A DNA stretch of 64,000 nt from Sipunculus nudus (GCA_026874595.1 CM049315.1:40194164-40258163), one strand, 5' to 3'. Shown: positions 39,566-52,297, counted from the stretch's first letter. The notes: generated by a model not told the origin, from the sequence alone. Numbers and translations are program-made.

Positions 39566-42153
39566 TGCTGGTGTCTAAATCTTGCAATCTCTTACACATT
39601 TTCATGCTTAATGAAGGGAACAACCTTGTCTTAATTCGCTCAATTCATGCTTATGTAATATGGGTGCTAACCTCCCCGTGCAAGCTCTGAACCCTTATAA
39701 GCTGTGTCAAAGAATGTCTTCACCAGGATTCCCGATATCTGATCGGCTAAGATATCAGAGAAATGTTCAAGATATTACATTTTAGCATTTTAGATCATGT
39801 TTGGTCTGCAAGTTGTTTTGTACCTTTACATAGAAGAATAAAGCTTCAGCTTTTTATCCTAAACGCGAATAACATACAGTATTAAATATTTTTAACAATT
39901 GGTCAACAGTGGATATTAAAATGGAAAATGTCTTGTATTACTTCTGCAACTTCAGGCACTTCTGCAGCTGTGTTTAAACATTCATAAACGTCGGTATTTA
40001 CTTTCTGTCCGATTCAGAAGAGCGAGCTAGTAAATTTTCAAGGACTTGCAGGTGTGTGGGTTAGGCATACTGAGACAAACTCAGTGACTGCTCAGGTTGG
40101 TCTGCATATAAGATCCCCAAAAACAAACTCAGTGACTGCTCATCTCCTGGAATACACAATAACCACGAATGACCTGCTCTTCACCATGTGCTGTCTCTTA
40201 GTAACAATATTATGGTAAATGGCTGAGAACTTTCGTTCGGATTAGTTTTGGGCCGGGCATTTCCGGAACTGTGTAACCATTCATACACGTCGGTATTTTC
40301 TTTTTGCCCGTTTCGGACGGGCGAGCTTATCAATAATCAGCGATTGCAGATGTTAGGGTTCGGTGGGATGAGACTTACAGTCTCAAATATGATAGGCTTA
40401 CAAGACTCCTATAACATCAACAAAGAGATATGGTAATTTGCAGGTCTTTATACTGAGAGCGGGCACAGTTTGCTGAGGGTAATTCCATACAATTTCAGTG
40501 CAGTACAGACGTATGCTGTTTGTTTCGGTTTGTGGAAACCATAATTAGAGTTTTTTTCCAAGGTTCAGCAATTAGTTATACAGACATTAAATAATACTTG
40601 GAGTAACGTGGTAGGATATAAAGATTGCAATAACATTGTACCTGTGTGATGCGTCTGTAAACGCTCTGAAAGTTATTCACATGAAGAAAAAAGGCGACTT
40701 TTACCGTGACTTCGCACAACCTTATGAGAAATGGACTTTAGGGCTCAGTCACACTAGGGGTAACGACATGTTACGACTTTTTACGACCTTTAATAGTGGG
40801 AGGTCACGGTAAATCATACGACGGTCGTACGACAAGTCACTGGTGGACGCTGTTGGTCGTGAACGATCCTGCACAAAAACCTTCCTCAGGTGTGGTCTTG
40901 ATAAGTCGTGGCCAATCGTAAGTTTACTTTAAGCGGTCACAGACTCCAGTATCTTATGATGGTCTCATCCGATCTCAACCAACAATATGCCTCTACTTCC
41001 AGCGATCTGTCATGTCATAAATGTGGCCTTATACGACAGTATAAGATTATCGCACGACCGCAGACGACTAATCGCAGGATTGTAATCGATAGTCATACAC
41101 TAGTCGTACGACAAGTCGCAACAAGTCGCAAGACTAGTCGCAGATGCTCCCTGGTGATCGTGCGATGTCTTATCCTAATATAACAGCAACTAATTGTATG
41201 CCAAATGGTGCAGCCAGTCGCCACGACCGCTGTTAAACTGTTTAAATAATGACCATCCCGATAACATAGACAACTTAACAGCTATGGCGGAAGCTAGTTT
41301 TTATTTAATTTTCAATATAACAAGAAAATATTTGAGTATCATTTAACATGACTTGATACACTCTAAGGGAATAAACATTTTCTTGTTATTATTCAATATA
41401 TCTTTATGACATTATAATACTCTCAATGAAATTAGTAAAAATATCATGCTTCCGAGAGTTTCAAGAACCGAACTAAACCTTCGAAAAGCCATTTTTGAAG
41501 AGTCTGTAATAATAATAAAAAAACTCGACATATTGTACATGTTATTAGTGAATGTGTTTAGTTATCTGAGGGGAAACGACATAATCGGCTTAATCAAACA
41601 CCATGTTATCCATAGCATTTGCATTTGGGTAGCGTAGATCATCGTAGAAAGCACTGCAGTCTGCATGCGCCACCCCTTTAAGTGTAACTACGAAAGCCCG
41701 ACAAGAACATCAGATGTCTGGCAACGTTTTGAAATTACCGAAATTTAACGAGCTTCTGACATAAAATAAATGTTGCACACTGCATAAAAGGATTCATGTC
41801 TTCCTTCTTCAAACATATCTTATCCCATGAAGTATACCCTTGACTTTATAATTAAGGTATCCTGAACTCAAGCATTGTTGTAGTTGCCATTTTCCGACTA
41901 GTGATTATAGGCTTAACATTGTGTCTGTTTCTCTCTTTGTATTTAGATCAAGTTCCTGGGATATGCCTGAAGGCAAATTCTTTAAACGTTGTCAACATTT
42001 TACGCATTGCCGGTCATGGCTACCAGGGGACGTACACCTGGAGAAGCATGAAATATCATTTTCATTGGTGTTCTCACAGATGCCTGAAGGCAAAAACCTT
42101 AGTAGTTAGCATAGGGTAGCATTTGACAAGCTTTCTTTAACACAGTTATGTGT
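39566..42153. other. Non-coding, repeat-bearing DNA
   Basis: Includes CAAACTCAGTGACTGCTCA units at about 40075-40145 that are related to the minisatellite at 48.1 kb, and a GTCGTACGAC/ACAAGTCGCA-rich palindromic repeat patch at 40750-41160. A frame at 41921-42109 follows a decent acceptor but repeats a MPEGK motif and matches nothing I know. No supported gene. Confidence 0.4.
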
Positions 42154-43080
42154 CTTGAACCTGAACTTGAACTTTATTAGCCAAGGCATAATACAAGTCG
42201 AAACATGCTTTAAAACATTCTGATATATCACCAACAAATATATATGTTATGCCATCGGTCAAAGGGGGCTCGACCTTAAAGAGTATATGCCCCTTTACTA
42301 ATTACAGTACATTTATGAATCCGAGCAAACAGGAATATTGTGCAGTAAACAGAAATGTACATGAATAATTGAACGCCATGAGTAATATTGAATTAATAAT
42401 TCATATTTGACATTAAATACTCTTTAACCTTTTTCTTAAACAAGTAGATAGACGTGGTCTTGTCAAATACTCTTCTGTAACTATTCCATAAATGAACACC
42501 TATCAACGTATAGTTCTATATATTGCTACATTTTTGCTCACTGGTACATATAAATTTCACATTGTCTGGTATTAAAAACATTAGTATTTACTGAAATGAA
42601 CTTTTTATGAGACGTTAGGAGACATTTCTTAAACTTATACTTGAAAAAAAAGACACAATTAACATAAATCTTTTGTAAATCAAGAATATTCATTGATTGA
42701 AATAATATTGATTGAAATAATATATATTACAGCTCTTTTTCAAAGTTTAATTCACATATCAAGATCATGTCTTTTTTTAGCAGATCCCCAACTTCAATAC
42801 AGTAGGTAAGATATGGATATATAAAGTTATTATACAATGAAACCATGCAAGAGTTAGGTAACAATTTACAAGGTTTTCATAAAAATCCTTATCCCTTAGA
42901 AAGTTTGTTACGAAATATCATAATCTTATCGTGCCGGTTTAATTTTCATCCAAAATAACACCTAAGAATCTAGTTTTGAGACTTCTTGTTATTGAATATG
43001 GTTTATCAATATTTTAATGTTTCTTTCCAACTCAAGTCTTTTTCTTGTTTTCTTAATACCATAAAAATGTGTTTTATCAA
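42154..43080 (-). pseudogene. Decayed LINE (CR1/Jockey-like) ORF2 3' end with TTCAAG-type tail
   Basis: Read on the minus strand, about 43000 gives TRFLGVILDE, the conserved block following the RT palm. About 42780 gives a frameshifted SFIHPYLTYC-like thumb segment, and 42400-42510 gives GVHLWNSYRRVFDK with following FKKKVKEYL, the standard C-terminal motif. Stops and frameshifts separate the blocks. The 3' end carries short tandem repeats (TTCAAG TTCAGG TTCAAG at 42154-42173), as in many CR1-like elements. The copy is 5'-truncated and inactive. Confidence 0.75.
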
Positions 43081-43137
43081 CGTCTCGTCAAATCTCGTCA
43101 CGTTTGACGTCAAACGAGAATGAGGCAGATTTGGCTA

Positions 43138-43140
<3 letters not shown>

Positions 43141-43184
<44 letters not shown>
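43141..43184. repeat. (TA)n microsatellite
   Basis: Pure TA run of 44 bases. Confidence 0.9.
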
Positions 43185-43188
<4 letters not shown>

Positions 43189-43509
43189 GCAGATATCCCT
43201 AGGCTACTTTGTTTAAACTGGAGGGGTCTAGTTTTTTAGTTTTCTGCGTCAGATAGTATTTAACTACCATTCTGTGACACAAATGCAAATCTTGCGACCA
43301 AAAACGAAAATAAGCGAGATTTCACTGAAATAATCTGTTGACTTTTTAACAGCTAGAATATTGCATTTTTTGTCTGGATAGCAGTTGATAAGCTTTCAAT
43401 GACTCAACTGCATGTTTCTAAGATCTCATTACGTTTAGGTCAAAATGCTTACAACTCGGCCATTTGTGAAACTGGGAGTTCTAAATCTCTGCATCTGACT
43501 GCATTACAC

Positions 43510-44205
43510 ATGTTTTCAGTGAGTCAATTGTGAGTCTTGTCAAATCTCGTGACGTCTGCTGTCAATTAAAACGAGAACAAGCAATATTTCATGAAAATGC
43601 TTATAACGCAGTCACTGTTCATGCTAGCGAAGGCTGTGGTATCGTTTACATTTCCTGGCTAGGGCTGCTGAACATGGAACGATCTCATCAAGGTAATAGG
43701 CCTCTTGGGGTAAAGCTTAACACCGGGGGGACTCTAATGTCTAATACCTAGAGGTCACTACATAAAGATAATCGATTTCAGTTTAATCCCGAAGGTAGCA
43801 AGGACCTAATTTTAAGTTTCCCCCGCACTGTGCAGATTAACCCCTCGCTCATCTAACTAAATGATAAATATGTATACTGTTCATATAATTTCAATAAAAC
43901 ACGTGAAAAATACGAGATTTAATAGTGGAATTAATCCATGACATAAAGTTGTCGCAAAATGTTAATTTTATTGTTAGTGCATCTACTTTGACTCATCCAA
44001 GTCTGCAAAGCACAAGACACATTACATGCAAACATAAGACATACAAAAATACAAACTAATTAAAGAAATCAAGAAGAAGGAAATTAAATTAATTTAAAGT
44101 AAATAAACGAAAAGAAACAACTGTTTTGAAAGGATAATCTGAAATCGTATGAAGTAATCTGAAATCCATTTCAATTTACCCCCGGGTAAACCTAAATCGC
44201 GTCAC
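43510..44205. repeat. Dispersed duplicate of 38075-38755
   Basis: Same orientation and order of anchors as the upstream copy, with small indels and about 10-15 percent difference by eye. No coding function is apparent; the frame at 43530 is broken relative to the other copy. Confidence 0.75.
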
Positions 44206-45200
44206 CGGTTTCATTGGGCTATAACCAATACATATCGATTAGTCATTCCAAACTCAGGATTGTCAGGTTCATACTAGTTCTTTACGAGTAGAAGTTCAAA
44301 GTTTACTGTAATTAATCATACTTATGTAAGATTATTTGCCCTTTACCCACGTACAAAGACTTCAGTCAGAGCTCTAGCCTTGGAAGGTGCCAGTGTGTTG
44401 AGCCGTACTTGGAGAATGATACGTCTTGATTTATTGACCACAAATCTCTACCAATCTCTGTGTCAATATTGCCAGGTTTCAAGGGACCACTGAGAGACTT
44501 TTTTCTTTATTTAAAAGGAAATGTTTGTAACATACTGAATGATAATAAACTTAAGCGAACTTAATCCGAGGTTCACTAAGTGTTTTAAGTTTAATGAAGA
44601 TTATGGCAATTAAACCAGGAGTTAAAACTTAGGTTCCATTTTAGGATAAAACCAAACTATCTGGAATGGTTAAGGGGGAAGCACAAATTAAGATCCTGTT
44701 GCTGATTTATGTGAAGATTACCTGAGTTTTTTTTTTGCTTTATACAACATTTCAATTTTGATTTTCATAGTTTTATTTTGATGAACGCCATTTCTGTATA
44801 TACCATGCTCATTGTGAAGGTACAAAAAGCCTTTTTTGACAGAGTTACTAAGGTTTTATATATTTAAGATAATCTCTATATTGCCTGATGTAGATAAAGT
44901 AATATTGGAGCCTAAGGATATTTTTTGTGTCATTTAAATAAAACATGTAGAGTTTTTAATTGTCAGTCATTTTTGAATGGAAATGACATCATCTTATAGT
45001 GATGGTTTGAATGATAATTAAAATGCTTTACTTTTTTTTACACCCGGGATACGAACTAGCTATGTTTGTTACTAAAATGCCAATAATAAAATGCGATCAC
45101 ATTTGGACAAAATCGTAAAACAGCTAACGTTAACTACAGTATATGTGTGACAATCTGAAGGAACAGACCCTCCAGGTTCTTTTAAACGGAGACAAAAATC
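44206..45200. other. Non-coding DNA
   Basis: AT-rich sequence without recognisable genes or clear repeats. Confidence 0.4.
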
Positions 45201-47640
45201 AGCTGGAACTTTAACAAACACTCAAAAAGATTTAAAAAAGACATGAGTAAACAAAACAATAAAATATATAAAAAGTAAACTCACGCTTCTCGGGAGAGGC
45301 GTTCTACATACATGTACTGATGATTGTCACACCGCTTAAGAAGTGAACGACAAGGTTCTTTTAAAAATCAAACCAATTGCCTGAAACTCATGCATACGTA
45401 CACTCAAAGATGAATAAGTCGTGAGATAACAAAAATAATCAATATATTAAAGAACGAAGACACGTTTCTCTGGAGAGGCGTTCCATATATACAAGCAATG
45501 ATGATCACATACGTCCAGTTATTAGCACAGAAAATTAATGAGTCCGTTACGACACACTGCCCAGGGTAATACCTTGTTTACACTGTTCCTGATCACATGA
45601 CCATCGTGCACACGTGACATCGGAATGTTGTGCCGTTCTGCTCACCAATTGCTCTCCTGTGTACACAGAAATCAGATCATTTATGGATACACCGAGCTCA
45701 ACCACCAACAGTCCCTCGCTAGAGAACTGGTTTACCTCTCGAGACATAGTTCACACGGCACCGACTTATTAGCCTAATACTATTCTTTATGGACTCAGAA
45801 TTAATGTCTTTCACAGCTGATGTCTCCTGAATCATCTAGCTCAAGGTAAACAAATATGCTTCCACACAGCGATAACCAGTTCCTCTACAGCTATGCGTTT
45901 AAATAATGTCCTCGGTCTGTTCCTGGAAGCGCTCACCACAGGTATAAATAGCCAGATTACCAGTCCGTCGGAAAATGCGATACTCGTTACAGAATAATCA
46001 ACGTGGCCTTTCTCAGACACCGGCTATCTATGCTTTTAGACATCATCCCTCAGCTGTCCAGACTTTGATGAATGCAAACATTATCAGGCTACAACGAACT
46101 AGTGGGCTGATCAGGCAATTGTAGCAAATTTCTTATTTATCACGTCTTATATATGGTTGCTGACGTCACACATCCTGACCGTCTTATTGCCGATTATCAC
46201 TTTCTATTATGCCGACCGTCAATAATAACATAAATTTTAAGATGAATACGCCTCCAGAGAAAAAACCATGAAAACACCAAACTAAACCGGTGCTCTTCCT
46301 TTGAAATCTACAACAAAAAACTCATCACTATAGAGACCGCCAAGCAAAGACACCTCTGACGGAATTGGACTGTATCGAAATAAACATTAAACGAGACACT
46401 TGTGCTCTCTAACCAATAACTATTACGCTAATATCTGAACATGATACTCTGTATAGGTGTACAATAAATTTTCAAAACAATCATCTGGTTATATTCCTAC
46501 TAGAACTAAGTTATACAATAACCAAGTCACAGTTCTCTGGTGACAATGATCACGAGAGCCCACATAATCACATAAAATCTCTAAGTCCGTTTCAATCCTG
46601 AATGAACACTATACACACCAGATATCCTCTTGTTAACACGGCTGCTGATCACAGGATCGGCGCACACGTGGAATTAGAATGCCAGGTACTAGTTCACACC
46701 GCCCACACTGTGTATACACAGAGACTTGTCAGCGTTTCACACCACTAAACAACACTCTCCTCCACTGTAGTACGTGCTCGCCCTTCAAAGCAAAATCTTT
46801 AAAGCACTGACAGACAGGCCCTCGGCCTTCTCTGTTAGAGCACGTAAGAAATGTCACTCACAACAGATGACTTATGTATTCCTCCAGTACAATGTACCTG
46901 AATATGCCACCGTGCACGAATAGTATCAATCACCTTTCGCGTATATTGTCCCGGCCTGTTACTCGACCCACCCACGGTAAAAACACATCGACGGTTTACC
47001 AGTCCGTCAGTAAATACGATATCCACTCTCAAGTCCGTCAGAGAGGTATCTACGTAGCCGTCCTCTGACACTGGCATTCTGCGCTCAGGAACATCGTTTC
47101 TCAGCTGATCATACACTATCAATCACGGATCACGCCTCGACACCGATGAAAACCGTCAGACTACAATCAACTGGATCGTTTACCTAGACGATTGTGTTGA
47201 ATTTCCAGCAACCACCGCTATATACGCCTGCTGACGTCACACCGTCTTGTGGCTACCCGCCTCACACTATTGTGCGGCTTGTCATCAACTGCATGAATAC
47301 TAAAAATTGACACGCCTCCAGTAAGTAAAACATGGGAAAGAATCAAGTATGCAGCTGCGTTGCCTTTGAAGTCTACAGTAAACAATGTAACTACAGGAAC
47401 CGTCTAGAGATATGAACCGATTCCCACGGAATTATAACTGTACTTAAGCTTACATCAAATAAGACACTAATATTCTTTAAATTACGTTCTCACGCCATCT
47501 ATATATATATATGATACTCCATATTAATGTACAACAAATTATAAAACAATCATCTGGTTATACTACTAAGTTGAATATGCAATAAAAGAACGAAGTCACA
47601 GTTCTCTGGTGACACAGGTCAGACATATTTCTTATCGAGG
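45201..47640. repeat. Tandem array of about 1.07-kb units, two full plus partial copies
   Basis: Anchors recur at a constant offset: AGTTCTCTGGTGACA-like at about 45470, 46515 and 47600; GCACACGTG at about 45609 and 46660; TGCTGACGTCACAC at about 46159 and 47229; CGCCTCCAG at 46250 and 47310; ACAATCATCTGGTTATA at 46474 and 47547. The period is about 1.05-1.08 kb. The minus-strand frame at 46835-47122 lies in one unit and is not preserved in the other, so I do not call it a gene. Confidence 0.8.
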
Positions 47641-48825
47641 ATATTAATCACTGTATCACGTACGCATAAAGGCCATTATATAAGTCGTTTCAGGCTATGT
47701 ATGGTCGGTCAGTTACAAACTCCAATTATGAATCTATAACCACGTTAATAAGGTTATATCATAAATCAATATGTATAATTATAAATTATCTTATAATGGC
47801 CCTGGTTTGTGTTCTCTAGCAACGCCGAAGTGAAATAGAGTGACAGGTCAGCATAAAGAAAAGCAGATCTAGGACACAATTGATATTCATGAGCTGAACG
47901 TCTGGAGTACTATAATGATTAATCGGTTGCATTGTACTATCCCGATATATCTGCATTTATAAACCTTTGAGACGAGCAAAAAGCCAGGTAAGCAGACAAG
48001 TACTGTTATATTTTAGATTGTTATATGATGCATATTCTACATAACTGTGTGAACGCAAACATATAACCTTAATAACAATGTTTTATGAAGGGGCTGAGCT
48101 CAGGAGTTGGGTTGCGTTTAATTTCCCCTAGTACAAACTCAATGAACGCTCAGGATTTCGGTTGCTTATAAGATTCCAAAGTGTAAATTGAATGTTTGAT
48201 CAGGATCTTGGCTGCGTATTATGTCACCAAGTGCAAACTCTGTGATTGCTCAGAAACTGGCAGCGTATACGGTCCTCGAGTACAAACTCGTGGTCTGCTC
48301 TGTGGCTAGCCTGCGTATAAGGTCATCACTCAAGAGTGGGGCCCCTACAAGCTCGGTGATTGCAACAAATGCTTTGAAACCGGAGGGGGGGGGGGGGGTG
48401 GCTATTTAGCCGGGAAATGACGTAACTTTCACCAATATGCATGGAGAATCCATTGCATTGATCCCCAGTCTACATGCCTAACATCGGGAACAGGCTGATT
48501 CGTCCCCAAATCCATTTCGTTCTCGTCTTTTCGTACTCCCCCCTGTTTCTCCATAGGTCCGGTTCGCCCCCAGGAATGAGGTCCTCGACCTGTTCGTCCT
48601 CATATTTGCAAAAAATGGTGCCAATTCGTCCACAGTATTAAATACCTATGTCTAAACAAAACGGTATATCTGATCCCCGATACATATGACGGGTATACAT
48701 TTCATGTATTTATCGATAATTATAAATGCATTTTAGCGGATATTTCTTTTCGAGAATTGATCTGGAGATGCGTAGTAATACGCATATTCGTTCACCTAAT
48801 GTGATGTCCCATGGTGAGTTTTAAG
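47641..48825. repeat. Non-coding DNA with a degenerate 50-bp minisatellite at 48095-48335
   Basis: Four to five degenerate units of the type ACAAACTC...GCTCAGG...GGCTGCGTATAAGGTC recur about every 50 bp between 48095 and 48335; related units are at 40075-40145. The remainder shows only a G run near 48386-48398. Confidence 0.6.
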
Positions 48826-48982
48826 AACCGGCCTGTACGGTTATTCCAAAATCAGTCATGTCTGGACAGAAGCAGCGAAAACAGCGACGGCCGGCATTTA
48901 CGGTGGAAAGTACACGATTCCCTGCTTCACGGACGTGATTCCGGGTCAGAATGTTTCGGAGATTTATACGAAAGCGATGGCG
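48826..48982 (+). CDS. Candidate internal exon, product not recognised
   Basis: A frame open from 48818 gives a protein-like segment with Gly, Tyr, Trp, Pro and Cys in good balance (GLYGYSKISHVWTEAAKTA and then GGKYTIPCFTDVIPG) and stops exactly where a strong donor appears, GCG|GTAAGA (GT at 48983-48984), in phase 0. GC content exceeds both flanks. The acceptor is probably the AG at 48824-48825, although the polypyrimidine tract is poor. The ATG-initiated frame at 48811 and the minus-strand frame over the same bases look like shadows. Partner exons were not found, and I cannot name the domain. Confidence 0.45.
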
Positions 48983-51134
48983 GTAAGAAATATATATTAA
49001 ATGCAATTATAGGGTATTTTTAGGCTGAGTAAAATCCAGTAAAATCCAGCACGTAGAGAGAACAAGGTGGGATACATCACGCTTGAAGTGTCGGTTCGAG
49101 ATAACGAGGTGTGAAGTCGTTCAGTTTTATGACCCCGCTTATCAGTCAAGTAGCAATTGGCATTACAATGACACGTGGCCACGGCATTTACTGTACAATA
49201 AGTAAATCATGTGATGGTTTATATATGATCAAATGGGCACAGCACTGCTTATCAGCTATTACGAAAGCGGTGTAGAAGAAATAAATCATCGCTGAATGAT
49301 ATATATATATATATATATATATGACGTTGTTTAATATGGTTGTATATTGTATTTGATATACTTAATGAGGAATATATTTAAAGAAACATATATAAAGCTA
49401 CATGCAATTGTTTTAACTAACATGTGAAATATTATGTTATTTTGTGATACAAGGTTTTTGTGTTCGCTGTAATATGTTGATTCATTTATATGTATTGTAT
49501 GAATCACTATCACATTCTATTTAATTATACTCTATTATACTACATAATGCATCAAATGTTAAGGAATATGATTATTTAATTAGACATAAAGGTATGAGGT
49601 TATAACATGTTTATATTACTCAGATTATATTTTATTGTGTAGTATATCTGATGTATTTACCAATATATGTTATTAATATATTTTTATATATGTATATATA
49701 TTAATATCGCAGATATCCAGATAATCATAATGTAAATATAAATACTGATATCATTATACATGATAATCATAAGCATAAACATAATACTATTTTATAATAT
49801 TTGTTATATCAACTCCATATGCATCGTGTAGTATTCTGAAGCAATAATCTATATATTTAATAAATGCTGTATACATGTATTTGAAAAACATTTATATAAT
49901 GTGGACGAGTCACGTTCGTTTATAAAACAATGGCTTATTGATGTATTTGATGAAACAAGTGCGGATGCTATTAACAGTGGGCTTGTTATATTTAGGTGTA
50001 TAAACTTCCTCTGCGAAACAAGGACGATTTATGGGGGGACATTACGTCGCCTCCAGGTCTTGTTTGTATAGCACTCAGGAAGCAAAACAAGGACGATTTA
50101 TGGGGGAATTACGTCGCCTCCAGGCCTTGTTTGTATAGCACTCAGGAAGCACAATAGACTCAAGCCGTTGGTCGTATATAGCACTCGAACAAATATTGAA
50201 GCCAATTATATATACCATAAATCATGATATATAATTGTGGACGTGTTGTCTTTGTGGTTACGTTCACGTGAAACGGTAAATGATATAATTATTTTTAATC
50301 TATAGCTGTTATTGAACCATTTTACACATATTGTCAGTTTGTTCGGATTGATCACTTAAAAGATATAGTGCGTTGACAATTTAACGTATGCACATGTGGG
50401 GATGAACACATCCTAATTAAATCCAACAGGAGAGCAAAACGAGATGATTTATTCTGAAATAAATATTGTTCACTGACCTTTTTTAGTAAGAATATTGAAA
50501 TCATTCTACATGAAATGCTATTAATTGTCTTACTATAGTAACATACTAATCTTCATTCAATCTTCACCGTTTCTGTTGAACAGTTGAACACATTTAAATT
50601 CATCCTTCATGACATGCTATTAATTGTTTTACTATAGTAACATTCGTATCTTAATTCAATCTTCACAGTTTTTGTTGAACAGTTATAAAAATTCATTTAT
50701 CTGTAATGTATACTTTAGCACCTTGCGTTTTTTTTAATTTGTGTTGTCTACAGCACAGCAAAAATCTTCATGTAATTATTGCATTTAAAACAATCTGATT
50801 TGTATTATTCATTTACATGATATTTAATAATCCATATATAAATCTTAAATCTCTAATACTTCAATCCACAGTAAAGTATGTACTTATAAATCTTGGTATT
50901 CTTGTATCATGTATCTCGGCGAAAGAATACAATACGTTTTGAATTCTATAAAATATGGTTACATCAATGCTACTTTTATGATCCATACAATGATGTAAAG
51001 GAACCTTCTAGGATAGACCACAGCAACATTTATCCAATGAGGAACAAGAATGCCTTACAGGGAATTCCCCTTCCAAAGTTACAGTGAGTTATTACTCACA
51101 TAATGTCATAAAAATGTCACGTTCTGCAATTATG
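48983..51134. other. AT-rich non-coding DNA with two small tandem duplications
   Basis: Contains a (TA)n run at 49299-49322. A 73-bp tandem duplication lies at 50018-50161, each copy with AACAAGGACGATTTATGGGG and GTCGCCTCCAGG. A roughly 100-bp duplication lies at 50505-50700 (ATGCTATTAATTGT, ACTATAGTAACAT, AATCTTCAC). A frame at 50893-51087 has no ATG and only a weak donor-like end, so it is not called. Confidence 0.5.
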
Positions 51135-51300
51135 CAATAGGCTGGGTATTTTATGAAATAACACCCCCTTGAGGAAGACCCATATATCTATAATTAATCA
51201 GGAAATATATTGAAATGGACCAGGAAGTTATATCGACCGATGAACATTAATCTCCATTTCCTCACGGAAATAACTGTTTCATAACATCCCAAGCCTATTG
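51135..51300. mobile_element. MITE-like inverted-repeat hairpin just upstream of the RING gene
   Basis: The left arm CAATAGGCTGGGTATTTTATG is mirrored by the right arm CATAACATCCCAAGCCTATTG, with further inverted similarity inward (AAATAAC/GTT, GAGGAA/TTCCTC). The 166-bp element would fold into one long hairpin. No target duplication is clear. Confidence 0.6.
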
Positions 51301-51405
51301 AAAATCACGAAAGCGTAATTTATATGTCATATTTTTTTTAGAAATATTTAACAATAACGTTAAGAGGGGGGTTTTGAGGAAGTTTTGCCATTGTGTTATA
51401 TTTAC

Positions 51406-51413
51406 TATAAAAG
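51406..51413 (+). promoter_or_regulatory. TATA box of the RING gene
   Basis: TATAAAAG lies 25 bp before the ATG at 51431; a second weaker TATATTTA begins at 51397, 34 bp before it. Either gives a very short 5' UTR. With the 3' TATA, the start site might fall at or just after this ATG, so the upstream box fits the annotated start better. Confidence 0.5.
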
Positions 51414-51430
51414 GGAGAGCCAACCGATAG

Positions 51431-52297
51431 ATGCTATTATTTGAAGACAGAATTCCAGATCGAATTCAGCTGTTCAACAAATCTTACACAGGTAGGCTGA
51501 TTTCATATTATCTAAAGTGTGTTCATGCATGCAGCGAAATGACACGTTATTACTGCTCCACGCAAGCTGTTCTCAGGTTCATCAACGTGGACGCCTGGCG
51601 TGTAAATTCGCCCCTGCCGTTTCATACAATCAACGAAATTGAGTTCGTAGCATTTCTGAGTGCATTATCAGATATCTTGTGGTTGACAAAATCGCTACTG
51701 AGACAGATGAGACGATACGACCTCTTAAGCCATGCGTTCAGTGATACCGACATCGATCGTTTATACACACATCAAGACGTACGACGTCTAATCAGAAGTC
51801 TGTACGTGAACAATTCAATCAGAACATTTAAAAATCTGTTACTACTCAGACTTTGCGTTCAGGTGGTCAGACAGAGGCGTGCTGATAATTTCATTCGTAT
51901 GTTTCTGCCACCACAATTGGACTTTCGAATAACAGGAAGACAGCGGAACCGAAGTGAAACAAATAACTCACTACACGACACAGGTCGCCTGACTGATGAT
52001 TTGAGCACCCATGATTCGAATAATGCACCAATGGTCTCAAATGATCTCGACATCAGGGTACGACTGGAACAAGCCAACAATGAAATCGCACGTCTGAGAT
52101 CCGTCAACGAACAAGAATTGTTTATGTGCAAAATCTGTCTGACAGAGGTTGTTAATTGTGTATTAAAAAAATGTGGACATGCATATTGCCGTGACTGTCT
52201 TATAGAAAATTTAAGTAGCAGCACTTCTGCTGGAATTAAGTGTCCGAAATGCAGAAAAAACACAAGACGTGGTGACATAATTACGTTGTACATATAA
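51431..52297 (+). CDS. Intronless RING-finger protein (putative E3 ubiquitin ligase)
   Basis: A 288-residue protein from ATG 51431 to TAA. Residues 1-165 are mostly helical with many Arg/Leu and no known domain. Residues 166-205 are polar and probably disordered. Residues 206-230 form a short coiled coil before a C-terminal C3HC4 RING: C233, C236, C248, H250, C253, C256, C271, C274, ending in ITLYI. RINGs of this kind recruit E2 enzymes for ubiquitin transfer; the spacing between ligands is canonical, so activity is plausible. A C-terminal RING after a coiled coil occurs in animal proteins and in invertebrate DNA viruses alike. The gene has no intron, has its own TATA box, and is about 6 kb from the minus-strand cluster at 58.5-64 kb. 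Only a non-canonical GATAAA is near the 3' end. Confidence 0.85.
   Translation: MLLFEDRIPDRIQLFNKSYTGRLISYYLKCVHACSEMTRYYCSTQAVLRFINVDAWRVNSPLPFHTINEIEFVAFLSALSDILWLTKSLLRQMRRYDLLSHAFSDTDIDRLYTHQDVRRLIRSLYVNNSIRTFKNLLLLRLCVQVVRQRRADNFIRMFLPPQLDFRITGRQRNRSETNNSLHDTGRLTDDLSTHDSNNAPMVSNDLDIRVRLEQANNEIARLRSVNEQELFMCKICLTEVVNCVLKKCGHAYCRDCLIENLSSSTSAGIKCPKCRKNTRRGDIITLYI

Noticed and set aside
46835-47122. 95-codon minus-strand frame with plausible composition
   Set aside because: The initiator is TTG and the frame is interrupted in the neighbouring copy of the tandem unit, so conservation as protein is not supported.
50893-51087. 64-codon plus-strand frame ending near a GTGAGT donor-like site
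   Set aside because: It has no ATG, an upstream in-frame stop within two codons, and no convincing acceptor after that stop.
51859-52293. 144-codon minus-strand frame opposite the RING gene
   Set aside because: Lies wholly within the RING coding region, whose C3HC4 motif proves the + strand frame; the minus frame is a shadow.
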